A DNA stretch of 64,000 nt, from the NCBI GenBank assembly GCA_004764695.1, contig SMSO01000032.1, positions 270,501 through 334,500 of the forward strand, in the 5' to 3' direction. Shown piece after piece: positions 19,946 through 29,724 of this stretch. Source of the DNA: Schizochytrium sp. TIO01. Taxonomy: Eukaryota > Sar > Bigyra > Thraustochytrida > Thraustochytriidae. The notes under the pieces were generated by a model, which saw only the letters and a list, made by a program, of their open reading frames with translations, ran no database searches and was not told the DNA's origin. A program made the position numbers and the translations under genes. Position 1 is the first letter of the stretch; the number at the start of each line of letters is the position of its first letter.

Positions 19946-21130
19946 GGCTGCGAGTCGCTTTGGGTCCCGCCGCGCCGCAAACGAGGCCGAGAGGAGCGGA
20001 TCTCCCGCACCTGCACCAAGCTGATTGCGGTCTGCTGTCTCTTCTTTCGCTCGCTCCCTGTTACTGTCTCAGTGCCAAATCAATCAATTGATTCATTGAT
20101 TTCTTTCGATTTCTTTTGATTTCTTTCTTTTTGTCCATGTCTTTGATTCATTGACTTCTTTGATTCTTTCTCTTTCCTCTTTTCAATGTTATCAAGAGAT
20201 AACAATCGGCCGCGCTCTTACGATCTCGTCTCCACTCCAATTCCTTCAGTGCCATTGCGCTTTAGCCTACTTGTGAGGCAGAATACTCTACTGTATCTCA
20301 GTGAACTCCCATTCAGTGGGCTCACGGAAAGTGGGTTATAGCGCACCTGCATGGAACAGTGGAGGAATGGGATTAATCTTGTGCTAGACTCGCCGCGGGA
20401 GTGAGAATTTAGATGAGCCGCGATCTGTACGTCGTTGTTCATTGTACTAGGTACCCACCTACTCTCCTCATGCTCAAGCTTTCTGAGCCAGCATAGATGG
20501 TCATGAACCCAAGCAGTGAAGCGATTGCGTTGAAGAGAATTAGCGCAACTAAAAGCTGAATGAATGAGAAGATTTTGTAAATTGCACCTAATGAATATGG
20601 AACTTAAACGTTTGAGGGGATCTCTACTACAGCAACATTGCTGAGTCTTCGCTTGGGACGGCGACTAAGGACGGAGAAAGATGACGCACGTACGCAGGAA
20701 TCAAGTGAAGTGGTAGGCACTTATGGCAAAGAGCATACATAGGTGATTGACCGCGTTGCAGAAAAGCAATGAGAGTGTCTGTGCTTCAGTGATTGTCATG
20801 TTTTACTCAAGGTCAACTAATTTGCCGCCATTTTTTGCCTACTAGATGCAATGAAGTGATCCATTTTCATCAAGGTTTTGTTTATCGCTAAAACTGAGCC
20901 GTACCGAGCCGTCCAGAATCATTAGCTGACCTTGTAAGCTAGCCTCCATCGAAGGTTGCTCTTTCCTGCGAGATATATAGAGAAATATTCTACTACCCAA
21001 GCCAACATGAAGTCGAAGTTGGTAAGTTTGCGTTTGCACGTCGGGAATGCTCACAAAAAGAACTTTTCAATCTGTGATGATCATCATAAATTACACTACC
21101 AATATACTTTTCATTATGATGTTGAAATAA
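19946..21130. other. Spacer upstream of the capping enzyme
   Basis: This lies between the capping-enzyme start and the 3' end of the next minus-strand gene. At 20089-20180 it holds imperfect GATTTCTTT repeats, so the leader or promoter of the capping enzyme is purine-rich on its own strand. The rest shows no coding potential and no RNA gene that I can recognise. Confidence 0.5.
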
Positions 21131-23809
21131 TTAGTTTACCGAGTTCTTACGTCGGCGATGGTCGTCGTCCTGGTCTCGGCGAAGAAAAACCTGCCAGAGA
21201 ATATATTGCTCGTTAAGCGGACTTTGAATATCTTGGACTTTACAGAGAGCTCGCTTTCGATGTGAAAGCTTCATCTCTGGTGTGGGTTTATAAATAGCAA
21301 GAATAGCGCCCTCGCGCATCGTACGCACGTCAAGATCAGAACAACTTGCGGGTGTGGCGAAAACGAGATGCGCATCTGCAAAAGCTCGCATTGCTGAAGA
21401 AGGGGCCTGAAAGCGAATATCAGGAATTGTCTGCGTGGGAATATTTGCCACCTCTTCGTTGTTTTCATCATCTACGTCTTCAAAACTCGGAACGAAAAGA
21501 TTTTCCATATCAGCCTCAAAACTTTCTACAGCTCGACCACCTTCTTGGCGAAGCTCTGCGTTTTCTTCATAGCCTATCGCACTTGCGAAGGACTGTGAAA
21601 GGCACGCAGCGAGAATTGCTTGACCTTTACCGGCTTGTAAGTCGCACAGGATCTTATCTGTGAAGGTCAACCGATGCATTAACTGCAAAGTACTTAGTAA
21701 AAGCTCTACATGCATAAATTTCTCGCAAACTATGCCCTCTGGTATGGGTTTTGCAGCAGGATTGGTTTCCCCAAATTCAGTCCAGCGAAACCCCCGCTGA
21801 GTTGACATAACCTCATAAAAACGCAACGTTCGCTTCCCACCCATCGCCCAAAGTTTTTCCCAAGTATTTTTTGGAAGCAAAGGCAGCAAGCGTCTCACAA
21901 TGTGCATATGATCAACAGCAGCAGCTATTTGGACTGCTTTATGAAGAGTTTTTTCATCTGCAAAACCAAGCGTACTTTTCATCGTGGATAGTGCACCTCG
22001 TTTCGTAGCAATTAAAAAAGCTTCCCTTTTTACATCATTTGACAAAGAAGGAAGTAGCCTTCCTAAGAGACCCAACACGTCTTCCCGGTCACGCGATGCA
22101 ACAAGCAGAAAGGCCTTTCGATGAACTTCGTGATTGACGAGCTCAGACAGCAGCTTGACAATACGACTGTCTGGGTGGCTCATACTGACTGCAAGCAGGA
22201 TACCTTGAATGAGTTGCTTATCTGTACAGTGGGGAATCGCGCGGTAAAGCATAGCCAGATCGTAGTTTCTAATTGATGTACAAAGAGCTTCAAGCGTCTT
22301 CGGCGTCCCGATTTCTGTCTTTTGATCTGGCGTAGCAGCTTTCATACCCTTCGCTCGATTCTGTGGATCCCAGCCACTTGCACAAAGCTGTTCGTATCCA
22401 ACTACAAAGGAACAGCCATGGACGTTGCAATAGTCAGCCAGGATTCTTGCTCGTGGGAAAGGATCATACAAGTAGCGATTTTCAGATAGCTTTTCCATGC
22501 ACAATTCCATGTAAATATCAAGAAAATCTGCGATCCTGGTCTTCGAAATTGACTCGATAGGATCCATATGCACGTGTTCGTATGCATGTGTACGCATCAT
22601 ATCAAGGAATAATGGCCTCAAAATTTGCTGTGTAAACTTTTCTCGGCTAGGTCTCCATTGGGCACCAGAGAGCGCCCGGAATTTGTTTGCGGCACATTCA
22701 AGCATTGTTATTTGAGTTAGGACCTCATTGAGCTGGGTGCGTTGAGCAGCCCTACGCGTAGATTCCAAAGCATCAGTTGCATCCAGAACTCGGTCATCAT
22801 TAATTTCCTCACTGGTCTCATCAGGATAGCCATCCATAAAATCGTCGTCATTATCATCCTCATCATCGGGGTTCTCAACATTGTATTTGTTCCCTGAAAC
22901 GGAACCGCGATGTTGTTGGTCAGGATTTTCATCATCATTTTCATCATCTGTTTCGTTATTGTTGATTCTTTTGGGCTTCTCCTCCGCTTGCTGCTGGCTG
23001 CTGTCTTCATCTCCTTTCTGATGGTCGTCTCGGTCTACCTCCGCGTCATCTTGGCCAACCGTGGGTTTATCTTTGAAGTATGATTTGTGGTTTGCTGCAT
23101 TGACGACATGATCTGACAATTCTGCCTGAGAGAACTCTGAAAAGGGATAGTGCTGATTAAGCTTTCTTGATGGACCTTTTGTTGCAGCCTTTGCTTGCCA
23201 TGCTGGACACTTTGGCGCATCAGGGTCGCCCACTGAAAAGCGCCGATGAACTCGGTCATCGTTTTCAGTAATAGCTGAGCTTACAAACCGTTCTCGTCGC
23301 TTTTTGTTTATAAATTGATAAGCCCGAGCTGGTTCTGCCCGTCCTTCGTTGCGCTGCTGCTGCTGCTGCTGAAATTGGCGCCATGCCTGTTCAGCATCAA
23401 AGAGTGTCATAGCTACTGCAGAGGTTCTGTGTGAGAGATTACCTTTAAGTGGGGCGAATGGAACTACATATGACTGCCTTCGTGCGTCGTTAAGCATTGA
23501 TCGCATGCGCATTTGTCCAGGGAAATGAACTGAATCGACCGTATTTTCCACTGATTCTATCAATCGCTGGCCATCTTCGGGTATTTGCAAGCCCTCCGCC
23601 GGTGCCTTGTGTTCCAGGTCATCAATCCCTTTCACAAAGGTTTCCTTTTGGTCCTCTTTAAAGTCCAAAAGCTGATGAGCTCTAACATGCGTATTTAGCG
23701 CTAATGTTTGAAGTTGCAGAGCAGCCTTATCTACTACTGGCGGTACAGATACATGATTAGCAACCGTGTTGACTACCGAGCTCGTAACCGAAGATGCTGC
23801 GCTGCCCAT
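21131..23809 (-). CDS. Acidic helical-repeat protein with possible N-myristoylation signal
   Basis: The first in-frame ATG is at 23809, giving 892 residues beginning MGSAASSV; an upstream TTG at 23863 is not a credible start. Gly2 with small residues at 3-5 and Ser6 fits the N-myristoyltransferase consensus, so membrane attachment is possible. Residues ~150-160 hold a poly-Gln run, and residues ~230-340 a strongly acidic, Asn-rich linker. From about residue 430 to 700 the sequence is alpha-helical with repeat-like units (for example AFLLVASRDREDVLGLLGRL and AFLIATKRGALSTM) resembling degenerate ankyrin or HEAT-type hairpins. The C-terminus is acidic and ends in a basic tail (DDDHRRRKN). I do not recognise the family. 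It is divergent from the TPR gene. Confidence 0.8.
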   Translation of the reverse strand: MGSAASSVTSSVVNTVANHVSVPPVVDKAALQLQTLALNTHVRAHQLLDFKEDQKETFVKGIDDLEHKAPAEGLQIPEDGQRLIESVENTVDSVHFPGQMRMRSMLNDARRQSYVVPFAPLKGNLSHRTSAVAMTLFDAEQAWRQFQQQQQQRNEGRAEPARAYQFINKKRRERFVSSAITENDDRVHRRFSVGDPDAPKCPAWQAKAATKGPSRKLNQHYPFSEFSQAELSDHVVNAANHKSYFKDKPTVGQDDAEVDRDDHQKGDEDSSQQQAEEKPKRINNNETDDENDDENPDQQHRGSVSGNKYNVENPDDEDDNDDDFMDGYPDETSEEINDDRVLDATDALESTRRAAQRTQLNEVLTQITMLECAANKFRALSGAQWRPSREKFTQQILRPLFLDMMRTHAYEHVHMDPIESISKTRIADFLDIYMELCMEKLSENRYLYDPFPRARILADYCNVHGCSFVVGYEQLCASGWDPQNRAKGMKAATPDQKTEIGTPKTLEALCTSIRNYDLAMLYRAIPHCTDKQLIQGILLAVSMSHPDSRIVKLLSELVNHEVHRKAFLLVASRDREDVLGLLGRLLPSLSNDVKREAFLIATKRGALSTMKSTLGFADEKTLHKAVQIAAAVDHMHIVRRLLPLLPKNTWEKLWAMGGKRTLRFYEVMSTQRGFRWTEFGETNPAAKPIPEGIVCEKFMHVELLLSTLQLMHRLTFTDKILCDLQAGKGQAILAACLSQSFASAIGYEENAELRQEGGRAVESFEADMENLFVPSFEDVDDENNEEVANIPTQTIPDIRFQAPSSAMRAFADAHLVFATPASCSDLDVRTMREGAILAIYKPTPEMKLSHRKRALCKVQDIQSPLNEQYILWQVFLRRDQDDDHRRRKNSVN

Positions 23810-24910
23810 TGACCAGTCGTTAGCCAACCCCTTCTCCAGCGCTCGGCCCGCCCCGTCTGTCAATTGGAGCCACTACAGCCTTTCTATTTTTGGTATCACA
23901 ACGAAGAATAAACGTTGCTGCCAGCCGCCCGCACCAGCACTAGTGGCTCTTACTGTAGCTCTCAATGTTGCATGTGTGGCTATTATTTCAATTGATAATT
24001 TCCTTTGTCCCCTGCGCCTAGACTTCACTTTGCACCCTGGCTCGGGGTACACTCCCCAAAGTTCACGGGACCTCGTGCATGTTCCCATTTGAGGTTTCGA
24101 CTTGCGCGAGAACTTGCTTGTGGCTCGTGAACACTCTAAGTGAGAACGTGGGCACCGTCTAGAACCTTCCCAAGTGAGCCTCCAGGACCAGATCATATCT
24201 TCAGTCCCCCAAGAGGCTGCGGGAGTCGAACGCCTTTACACCAACTAGCAAACAACTAAAAGCAGGCTTCATTTCGCAAGTGCGTCTATTCGTTCCCGGA
24301 CTTTTCCTGGTGCTCCCCGGGCGTCACCTTTTTTCCCACTTTTACTCCCACGCAGATCACTGTCACGCATGCTCCAGACACATCACTCCCGTCGTCACGA
24401 TCACATCTCCACTTGCTAGTTTCGCGCTCCTGCTCCACGTAGGGATTTATGCAATCTCAACGGATCTCTGACCTGCCTATGAGAATTGGGACACGTGCGA
24501 GACAATATGAAAGACCCGGTGGGGGGGGGGGGTATCATGGGACTAAATGAGTATCAACGACAGCAACCCCATTGTATGTCCCGGGAGTTTGGAGCGGCCT
24601 CTTGAACACAGTGTCCAGAAGGCCCCCCAAGTAAGCCAATCTCGCCTCACGCCACAGAGCCTAGGCGTTCCTAGGGCGCTGGTAGCGAGACTACGGAGCA
24701 CCACGTGTACTGGCGAAGCATTGACCTTCGCTGGGCCGCCGATGGTGGCTCGTTTTGGGGAATTTCAGGAGATAGCAGGCATTTGTGGAGGTTAAGAAGT
24801 GAAAAGAATGAGAGCGTGGTGTGGAGGCACGAGCAAGCACTTGGGCTCAGCGTAGTGTGCTTGCACGATTCTTTGTTTGATTGTTTGTTTGAGTGGTATT
24901 TGATGCATAT
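23810..24910. other. Divergent intergenic region with a 12-G run
   Basis: This lies between two divergent starts and should contain both promoters. A run of 12 G lies at 24521-24532. An ATG-led frame at 24547 runs 80 codons and reaches a good-looking splice donor (GAG/GTTAAG at 24791), so it could be a 5' exon of the downstream gene. With the nearest acceptor (24916) the frames do not match; with the acceptor at 24941 they do. The evidence is too weak to include it in the gene. Confidence 0.45.
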
Positions 24911-26556
24911 ATGCAGGCCTTCGGTAGCTCCTTGGATTCAGTGGAGCTGCGGAAGACCGAATCTCAGAAACTTGAAGTAGAGCAGATCCTCAACTTGGGT
25001 TGGTGCATTCAAAAGATGGACAAGTGGCTCTTTGGAACTATGTACGGCCAGCCGCTCGATGCTGGTGAAGATGTACTCTTCGACGCCGAGGAGAAACTTC
25101 AAGAAATTGAAGGTCCGGTAATGGAGATCAAAGTGAGAGGCTGCCGATCGGAACAGACAGAAAAGCTGCAAAGAAAAATGGAGGACATGAACGTAGGTTC
25201 TTCGTATAAATCGAAGCAGTCGTTGCACAATGCTAGAAAGGAGATGCAAAGCAGCAGTTCATATAGGCGAATACCAGGAAAGATGCCAGCTCAGGATCTC
25301 CAGGTTCATACCAATTGCTTGGAGCTTGAGGTTCTGCTTCGTAACGAACGTATTCGTGGTGCGTGTCTGGGGAAACTGGTTGACCAGGAGCGGCGACGCT
25401 TGAACGAACTTCATGAAGCCACCCGAGCAGTTCAGCAATTACTTCCACTGCAGTCGTCACCGAGGTCGCAAGCTTCTCCCCAGGTTTCTTGCAAGATGAT
25501 TGTGGTTTCCATACACACCGACTCAGTAACCAAAATTATACAAGCAACGGACATGCAACAAAGAAGAACTTTAAAGGACACGGAATGCAGGAATCGGGTC
25601 ACTTCTTAGACATAAACGATCTCGCACAGTGCCTTCAGGAAGAGGAAGCTTCTCATGATAGGCGCTTTGCGCACCTCTCAAACTTAAGTTATAGCTCTGA
25701 AGGATGCAAATGGAGCTCTCAATCAGAATGGTCACATAGTACGGGATCGTTTGGAGCTAACAACCGTCACAAAGCTTGCCGAGCAGCCTTAAACAAAGCT
25801 CTTGGTCGAATCAAAGCAGGGGATTTTGCAGGTGCAAAGGCTTTTTTGACTCAATCAACCTGGCTAAGCCGTCGCGAAGGTATTATTGTTGTTGAAGGCC
25901 GTGCATGTGCTAATCTTGCAGCTCTCATTGCTTTGGAAGGGGATTGCCAAGAAGCACACAGATTATCCCAACGCGCGCTACACATTTTTCGAAGCACCGG
26001 GGAGAGATCTCTTGAGTGCAAGACACTGACAAACAGTATCTTCTATTGTATAGCATTGAAACGATATGACGAGGCTATGGGTATGGCTCTCAGGAAGAGT
26101 ATGATTTCAGAAGACGAGAATGAACGCAATTTAGGGAAGGCATGGATTCGTCGCTTGCAGGATTTTGTATGCTCTGCATTCGACTACGAACACATACCAC
26201 AGCCTGTTGACCACGTTCGCCTAAAACATCTCACTCGCCACCAAAGCTCTCTTGCAGACGATGTGGTTCACCATCGCACCCCTTGTTTGGAAACTGTGCA
26301 ACAGGATTATATGCTATTGTTTCCTGAATGGCACATCCAATACACTTCTCCTTCTCAACAGCAAGACACACGTCTGCTTCATTCTGAAGGCGCTGTAAAT
26401 TCGTTTGCTGAGCTATCGAGCCGCTCTGCACCTCGAAGGAATCAACGCGCTCGTTCCCAAAGTGATAACCATTTGGACAAGCTATATCGGTCAGCACCTG
26501 GTCTTCTCCCAAATGGTACAAAGCGTAATTTTACAGAGAAGCTCATTGTTGTCTGA
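24911..26556 (+). CDS. TPR-like protein, two exons (24911-25483, 25591-26556)
   Basis: Two protein-like frames overlap at 25489-25609 in different phases. Removing a 107-bp intron at 25484-25590 (CAG/GTTTCT...AATGCAG/GAA) joins them in phase 0 and gives about 512 residues. The start is the first in-frame ATG at 24911; a 5' exon upstream cannot be excluded. Exon 1 is charged and helical with no recognised domain. Exon 2 contains two or three tetratricopeptide-like helical pairs (ALGRIKAGDFAGAKAFLTQS, NLAALIALEGDCQEAHRLSQ, YCIALKRYDEAMGMALRKSM), which usually mediate protein-protein contacts. The C-terminal ~150 residues look disordered. The donor is not a perfect consensus, so a frameshift is the alternative explanation. 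Confidence 0.65.
25484..25590 (+). other. Predicted intron in the TPR gene
   Basis: GT at 25484 and AG at 25589-25590 flank 107 bp; both junctions are phase 0, so the two open frames join without a partial codon. The first frame stays open to 25609 and the second is open from before 25489, so other splice choices within the overlap are possible. Confidence 0.5.
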
Positions 26557-27390
26557 GCGTTTTCGATTATTTTTAATGAAACAATTGTATCAGCTTGGTC
26601 TGCTATAAATGTTCAATTAATGCAATTTCAGACTGCATGCGTAAACACATGAAGAAACAATGCAACGCATTTCCTTTTTCGAAATGATATTTCAGATAGT
26701 CTTCTTCATTTCTCTTTCCGGGCTTCTATCGAGTCCGCTTATTCTCATTTTGATTTCATTCATTACCAAATTCATGATAAATTGCCCACATTTTCCTCAT
26801 CATACTTTGGAAAGCAAGAAATCCAAGCAGACGCGTGTCTGTTTGTTTTTCTCAAATTCCGTTCTCTTCTTGCTTTAGCCCCCCACTCTCACCAGGAGGT
26901 ATTCACGCATCGATCTCCTGAAACCCATCAGCATTATAGTTCTCCAGCTAGGTAACTCTAAAGGTACATTATAGTATCCCCTTTCCTCTTCTCTTCCTTT
27001 TGCTGTTGTACTCCTATCCAAACCCGTATTAGGTCCTAGCAGCACCTTGTACAACGTTCTCGATCTTCTTATTCAAGCCAAATAAAACGTTATTTATCTC
27101 TATAGTAAGTGAAGATTTGAAGTGAGCTATTCACTGCATCTACAGTGAACAGTATAGTCTTCTAAATGAGTTAAACGCTCTGTAAGTGAAACAAATCTCC
27201 CAGTGCACATGAAGAAAATGTTGGAGGACATCTTCGTCCAAACCCGTATCGAGGCAGTCAGCTTCGCTGCTGTTCCAGCTCCGCTGATCTTTCCGCGCCA
27301 CCTTCCGTTGTGCGCCTCCGTACCCTCCTTACGTCCAAGTCTTCCTCCGTGTTTCTTTGTCGTATTTTCTGATCGACAGTCGCCGTCAAG
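26557..27390. other. Spacer between the TPR gene and CDC37
   Basis: AT-rich DNA carries the TPR gene's 3' end and the CDC37 promoter. A 72-codon frame at 26660-26878 is hydrophobic and judged to be chance. Nothing else is recognised. Confidence 0.5.
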
Positions 27391-29128
27391 ATGGCGCCTG
27401 CCATGAAGGTAACCTTGAAGTGGGAGGAGGGTTCCGACGAGGCCTCCCACTCTGTTATCAAGCTCACTCTCCCGCGCAAATGGAAGGAGGGCCCTACGCT
27501 TCAGCTTAAGGAGACCTTTGTCGACCAGTACAACAAAAAACACCCTGATTCTCCATTGGATCTCTCTCAGACGCATCTTCTCAACACCCGCGGCCAGGCG
27601 CTCTCTGACGCCGACATTGTCTTCCGCGTCCTCGAGCACGGCGAGCACGTTCGCGTCAAGCCCGGCCCGGCTCCTTCACGGCTTTTGGTGCCGAACGAGC
27701 CTAAGGCAGAATCATCCAAGACATCGAAGCCCTCACAAATCCCGTCAGACTCCGCTTCAGATTCACACTCTGCGGCACAGCGGGCGTCGCAGGTTCCTAC
27801 ACCTGTTGAGGCTAGTGGCTCTAACTTGGTAGGGAGCAAGGAAGCGCTTGACAAAGCGCGGAAGATTGACTTTGATTACTCCAAGTGGGACCGGCTGGAT
27901 TTGAGTGATGACGATGGAGATGACTGTCACCCGAACATTGACAAGGAGAGCTGGAAGCGACTGATGGCGCAAAAGCGGGCGGATCGTAGAGCGAAGGAGG
28001 ACGAGAAGATTTCTGCATTTCAGTCGAAGATCGATAAATACTCAAAGAAGGTAGCAGAAATTCAGGCCAAAATTGACAAGGCGCAGGCGGATGACGAAGA
28101 TGTGGCGCAGTGGATTGTGGACCGCGACGATGCAAAGGACTCGCTGGAGAAGTACCAGGCGAAGCTCAACCACTTTCTTGGTACAAGAAAACTCACGGCA
28201 GACGACCTTTGCAACATCAAGGACGACCGCACGTCAGTAGCAAAACACGCAGAAATGACACCGCTGCAGACCGGACTTCCGGCACCGAAGCCGGCAGTTA
28301 CGACATCTGCGGAGCCTAAACCCAACCATGCGCCCAGAGTCGCCTCCTGACGAGAGTGGGGAGTACGATGCTTATATTAAATTACATCGCGCCAAGGTCG
28401 ATAAGTTTGCCGACCTCCGCTCAGATGAGGCCTCGGAGCACTTTCTCCTGGAGACACCTGAGATTTTGCACAAGCACGCAGAAGGCTACCTTCTCTTACG
28501 CACACTTGACACATGCATGCGCCACCTTGGTGAGGAGGAAGACCGCGGTGGCTTGCCGGAAAAATTGAAGAAGGCATATTCTGAGGAGGAGATTGCCATT
28601 GCGCGCCAACACATGATCATTCAGTTTGTCTTAGCCCTGGCCGAAGGCAAGAACCGCGATCCTCGTGACTTTGTTCGTGCATTTTTCGTCAAGGCAGGCA
28701 AGAACTCAACACAGCGTGTTGACGGGTTTGAGCAAGATCTTGAGGCGTTTGTCCAGCGTATTCGCAACCGTGCCAAGGAGAAGCGTGAGAAGGGCGAGGA
28801 ATCTCCTTTGGCCTACCACAACCGAGACAATATTGTTGAGGTAGATGATGAGGAGTATGAGCTGGCACCTGTGGGACCTGGTGGCTTGGATCCCAACGAG
28901 GTTCTTGGTACCTTGCCTCGTGACATGCAGGAAGCCTTCATCTCACAGAATACTGATGCGCTCCGTGCTGCGCTGCAAAAACTATCCAATGAGGAAGCAC
29001 AGTATCACATGCAGCGCTGTGTTGATTCTGGACTGTGGAACCCCGGTCCTGATGAGGTTGTGGATGAAGATGAAGAGGATGATGACGAAGCTGAGGAGGA
29101 GGAGGAGTCACAAGAGGCGGCCAAGTAA
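27391..29128 (+). CDS. CDC37: Hsp90 co-chaperone Cdc37, frame-broken at 28345-28351, with N-terminal extension
   Basis: Two overlapping frames encode one Cdc37. Frame 1 (27391-28350, 319 codons) starts MAPAMKVTL, has ~85 residues that look like a beta-grasp domain, a Ser-rich linker, then the canonical Cdc37 N-terminus near residue 160: FDYSKWDRLDLSDDD, with the CK2-type Ser and the following HPNID. Frame 2 (to 29128) carries the Hsp90-binding middle domain (HMIIQFVLALAEGKN, DFVRAFFVKAG) and the C-terminal hallmark PGGLDPNEV...YHMQRCVDSGLW. The kinase-specific co-chaperone normally begins with MVDYSKWD, so the N-terminal extension is unusual. Frame 1 ends TCC TGA C, and a +1 shift there leads directly into frame 2 (578 residues). 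Alternatively, a 157-bp intron (28181-28337, GTACAAG...CGCCCAG) also restores the frame (526 residues). An assembly error is the third possibility. Confidence 0.9.
28345..28351 (+). other. Candidate +1 frameshift site TCC TGA C in CDC37
   Basis: Frame 1 of CDC37 ends with TCC followed by TGA and C. Reading TCC, skipping one T and continuing with GAC enters the frame that encodes the rest of Cdc37. TCC-TGA is the core of the antizyme +1 shift site. No stimulatory pseudoknot was assessed. Confidence 0.35.
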
Positions 29129-29724
29129 ACTGTTTGCTAAGAGCTTTAGGCTCTATTCTTCTCCAAGAAGTCTTGGTCCTGTTTACGCAAGCACATTGTG
29201 CGATGCAAATATGCATCCTAGTGTGGCGAGCTTTGGGAAGCAGAGCCCCTCGTTAATGCATGTCACTTACTACAAACGGTCATTCTATACAATCCTATTT
29301 CAAATACAACTTTAAAAAAATATAAATGAAAGGTGTACACCATTTTCTTATAAAAAAACAACACACACAAAATTAAAAATCCTCACTGTGCATTTTTCTT
29401 ATTTCTTTTATAAGTAAGAATCCCAGCCAAAAGCGCCTTGACATTTCCCCTTATTTTCTCTGAAAAAAATGACTCTGTTTTTGTTCTTCTCATCCGTTTC
29501 TTATAGAGCTGGTTTTTGAACCCAACTGTATGAGTAGGTTCGAGAAAATCAGTACCAGTCTACGACTCTCTGTAGGGATGATCATTACAATATTATATTC
29601 AGCATGTGTCTCTTTCAACAAATCAAAGTAAAAAAACAATACTTGAGCAGAGAAAGATTATAACATAGTTAAAGACTTTAATTGCGAGTACTTGGTCTCA
29701 TGAGTAGGAAGTGGGTCTTAATTC
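29129..29724. other. Convergent 3' intergenic region
   Basis: AT-rich spacer between the CDC37 stop and the acyltransferase stop. It should hold both polyadenylation regions. No gene is seen. Confidence 0.55.

Noticed and set aside
19504-20091. Frames rich in Leu, Cys/His or Thr/Ala around the start of the capping enzyme
   Set aside because: They are antisense or frame-shifted readings of the poly-Asn and RG-rich tract of the real gene.
24170-24260. tRNA-like T-loop string (GCGTTCGACTCCCGC on the minus strand)
   Set aside because: The T-stem does not pair (the needed GCGGG is absent) and no acceptor or D-arm could be placed.
27127-27648. 173-codon minus frame over the start of CDC37
   Set aside because: It is antisense to the conserved coding frame, begins without a supported start and has no recognised domain.
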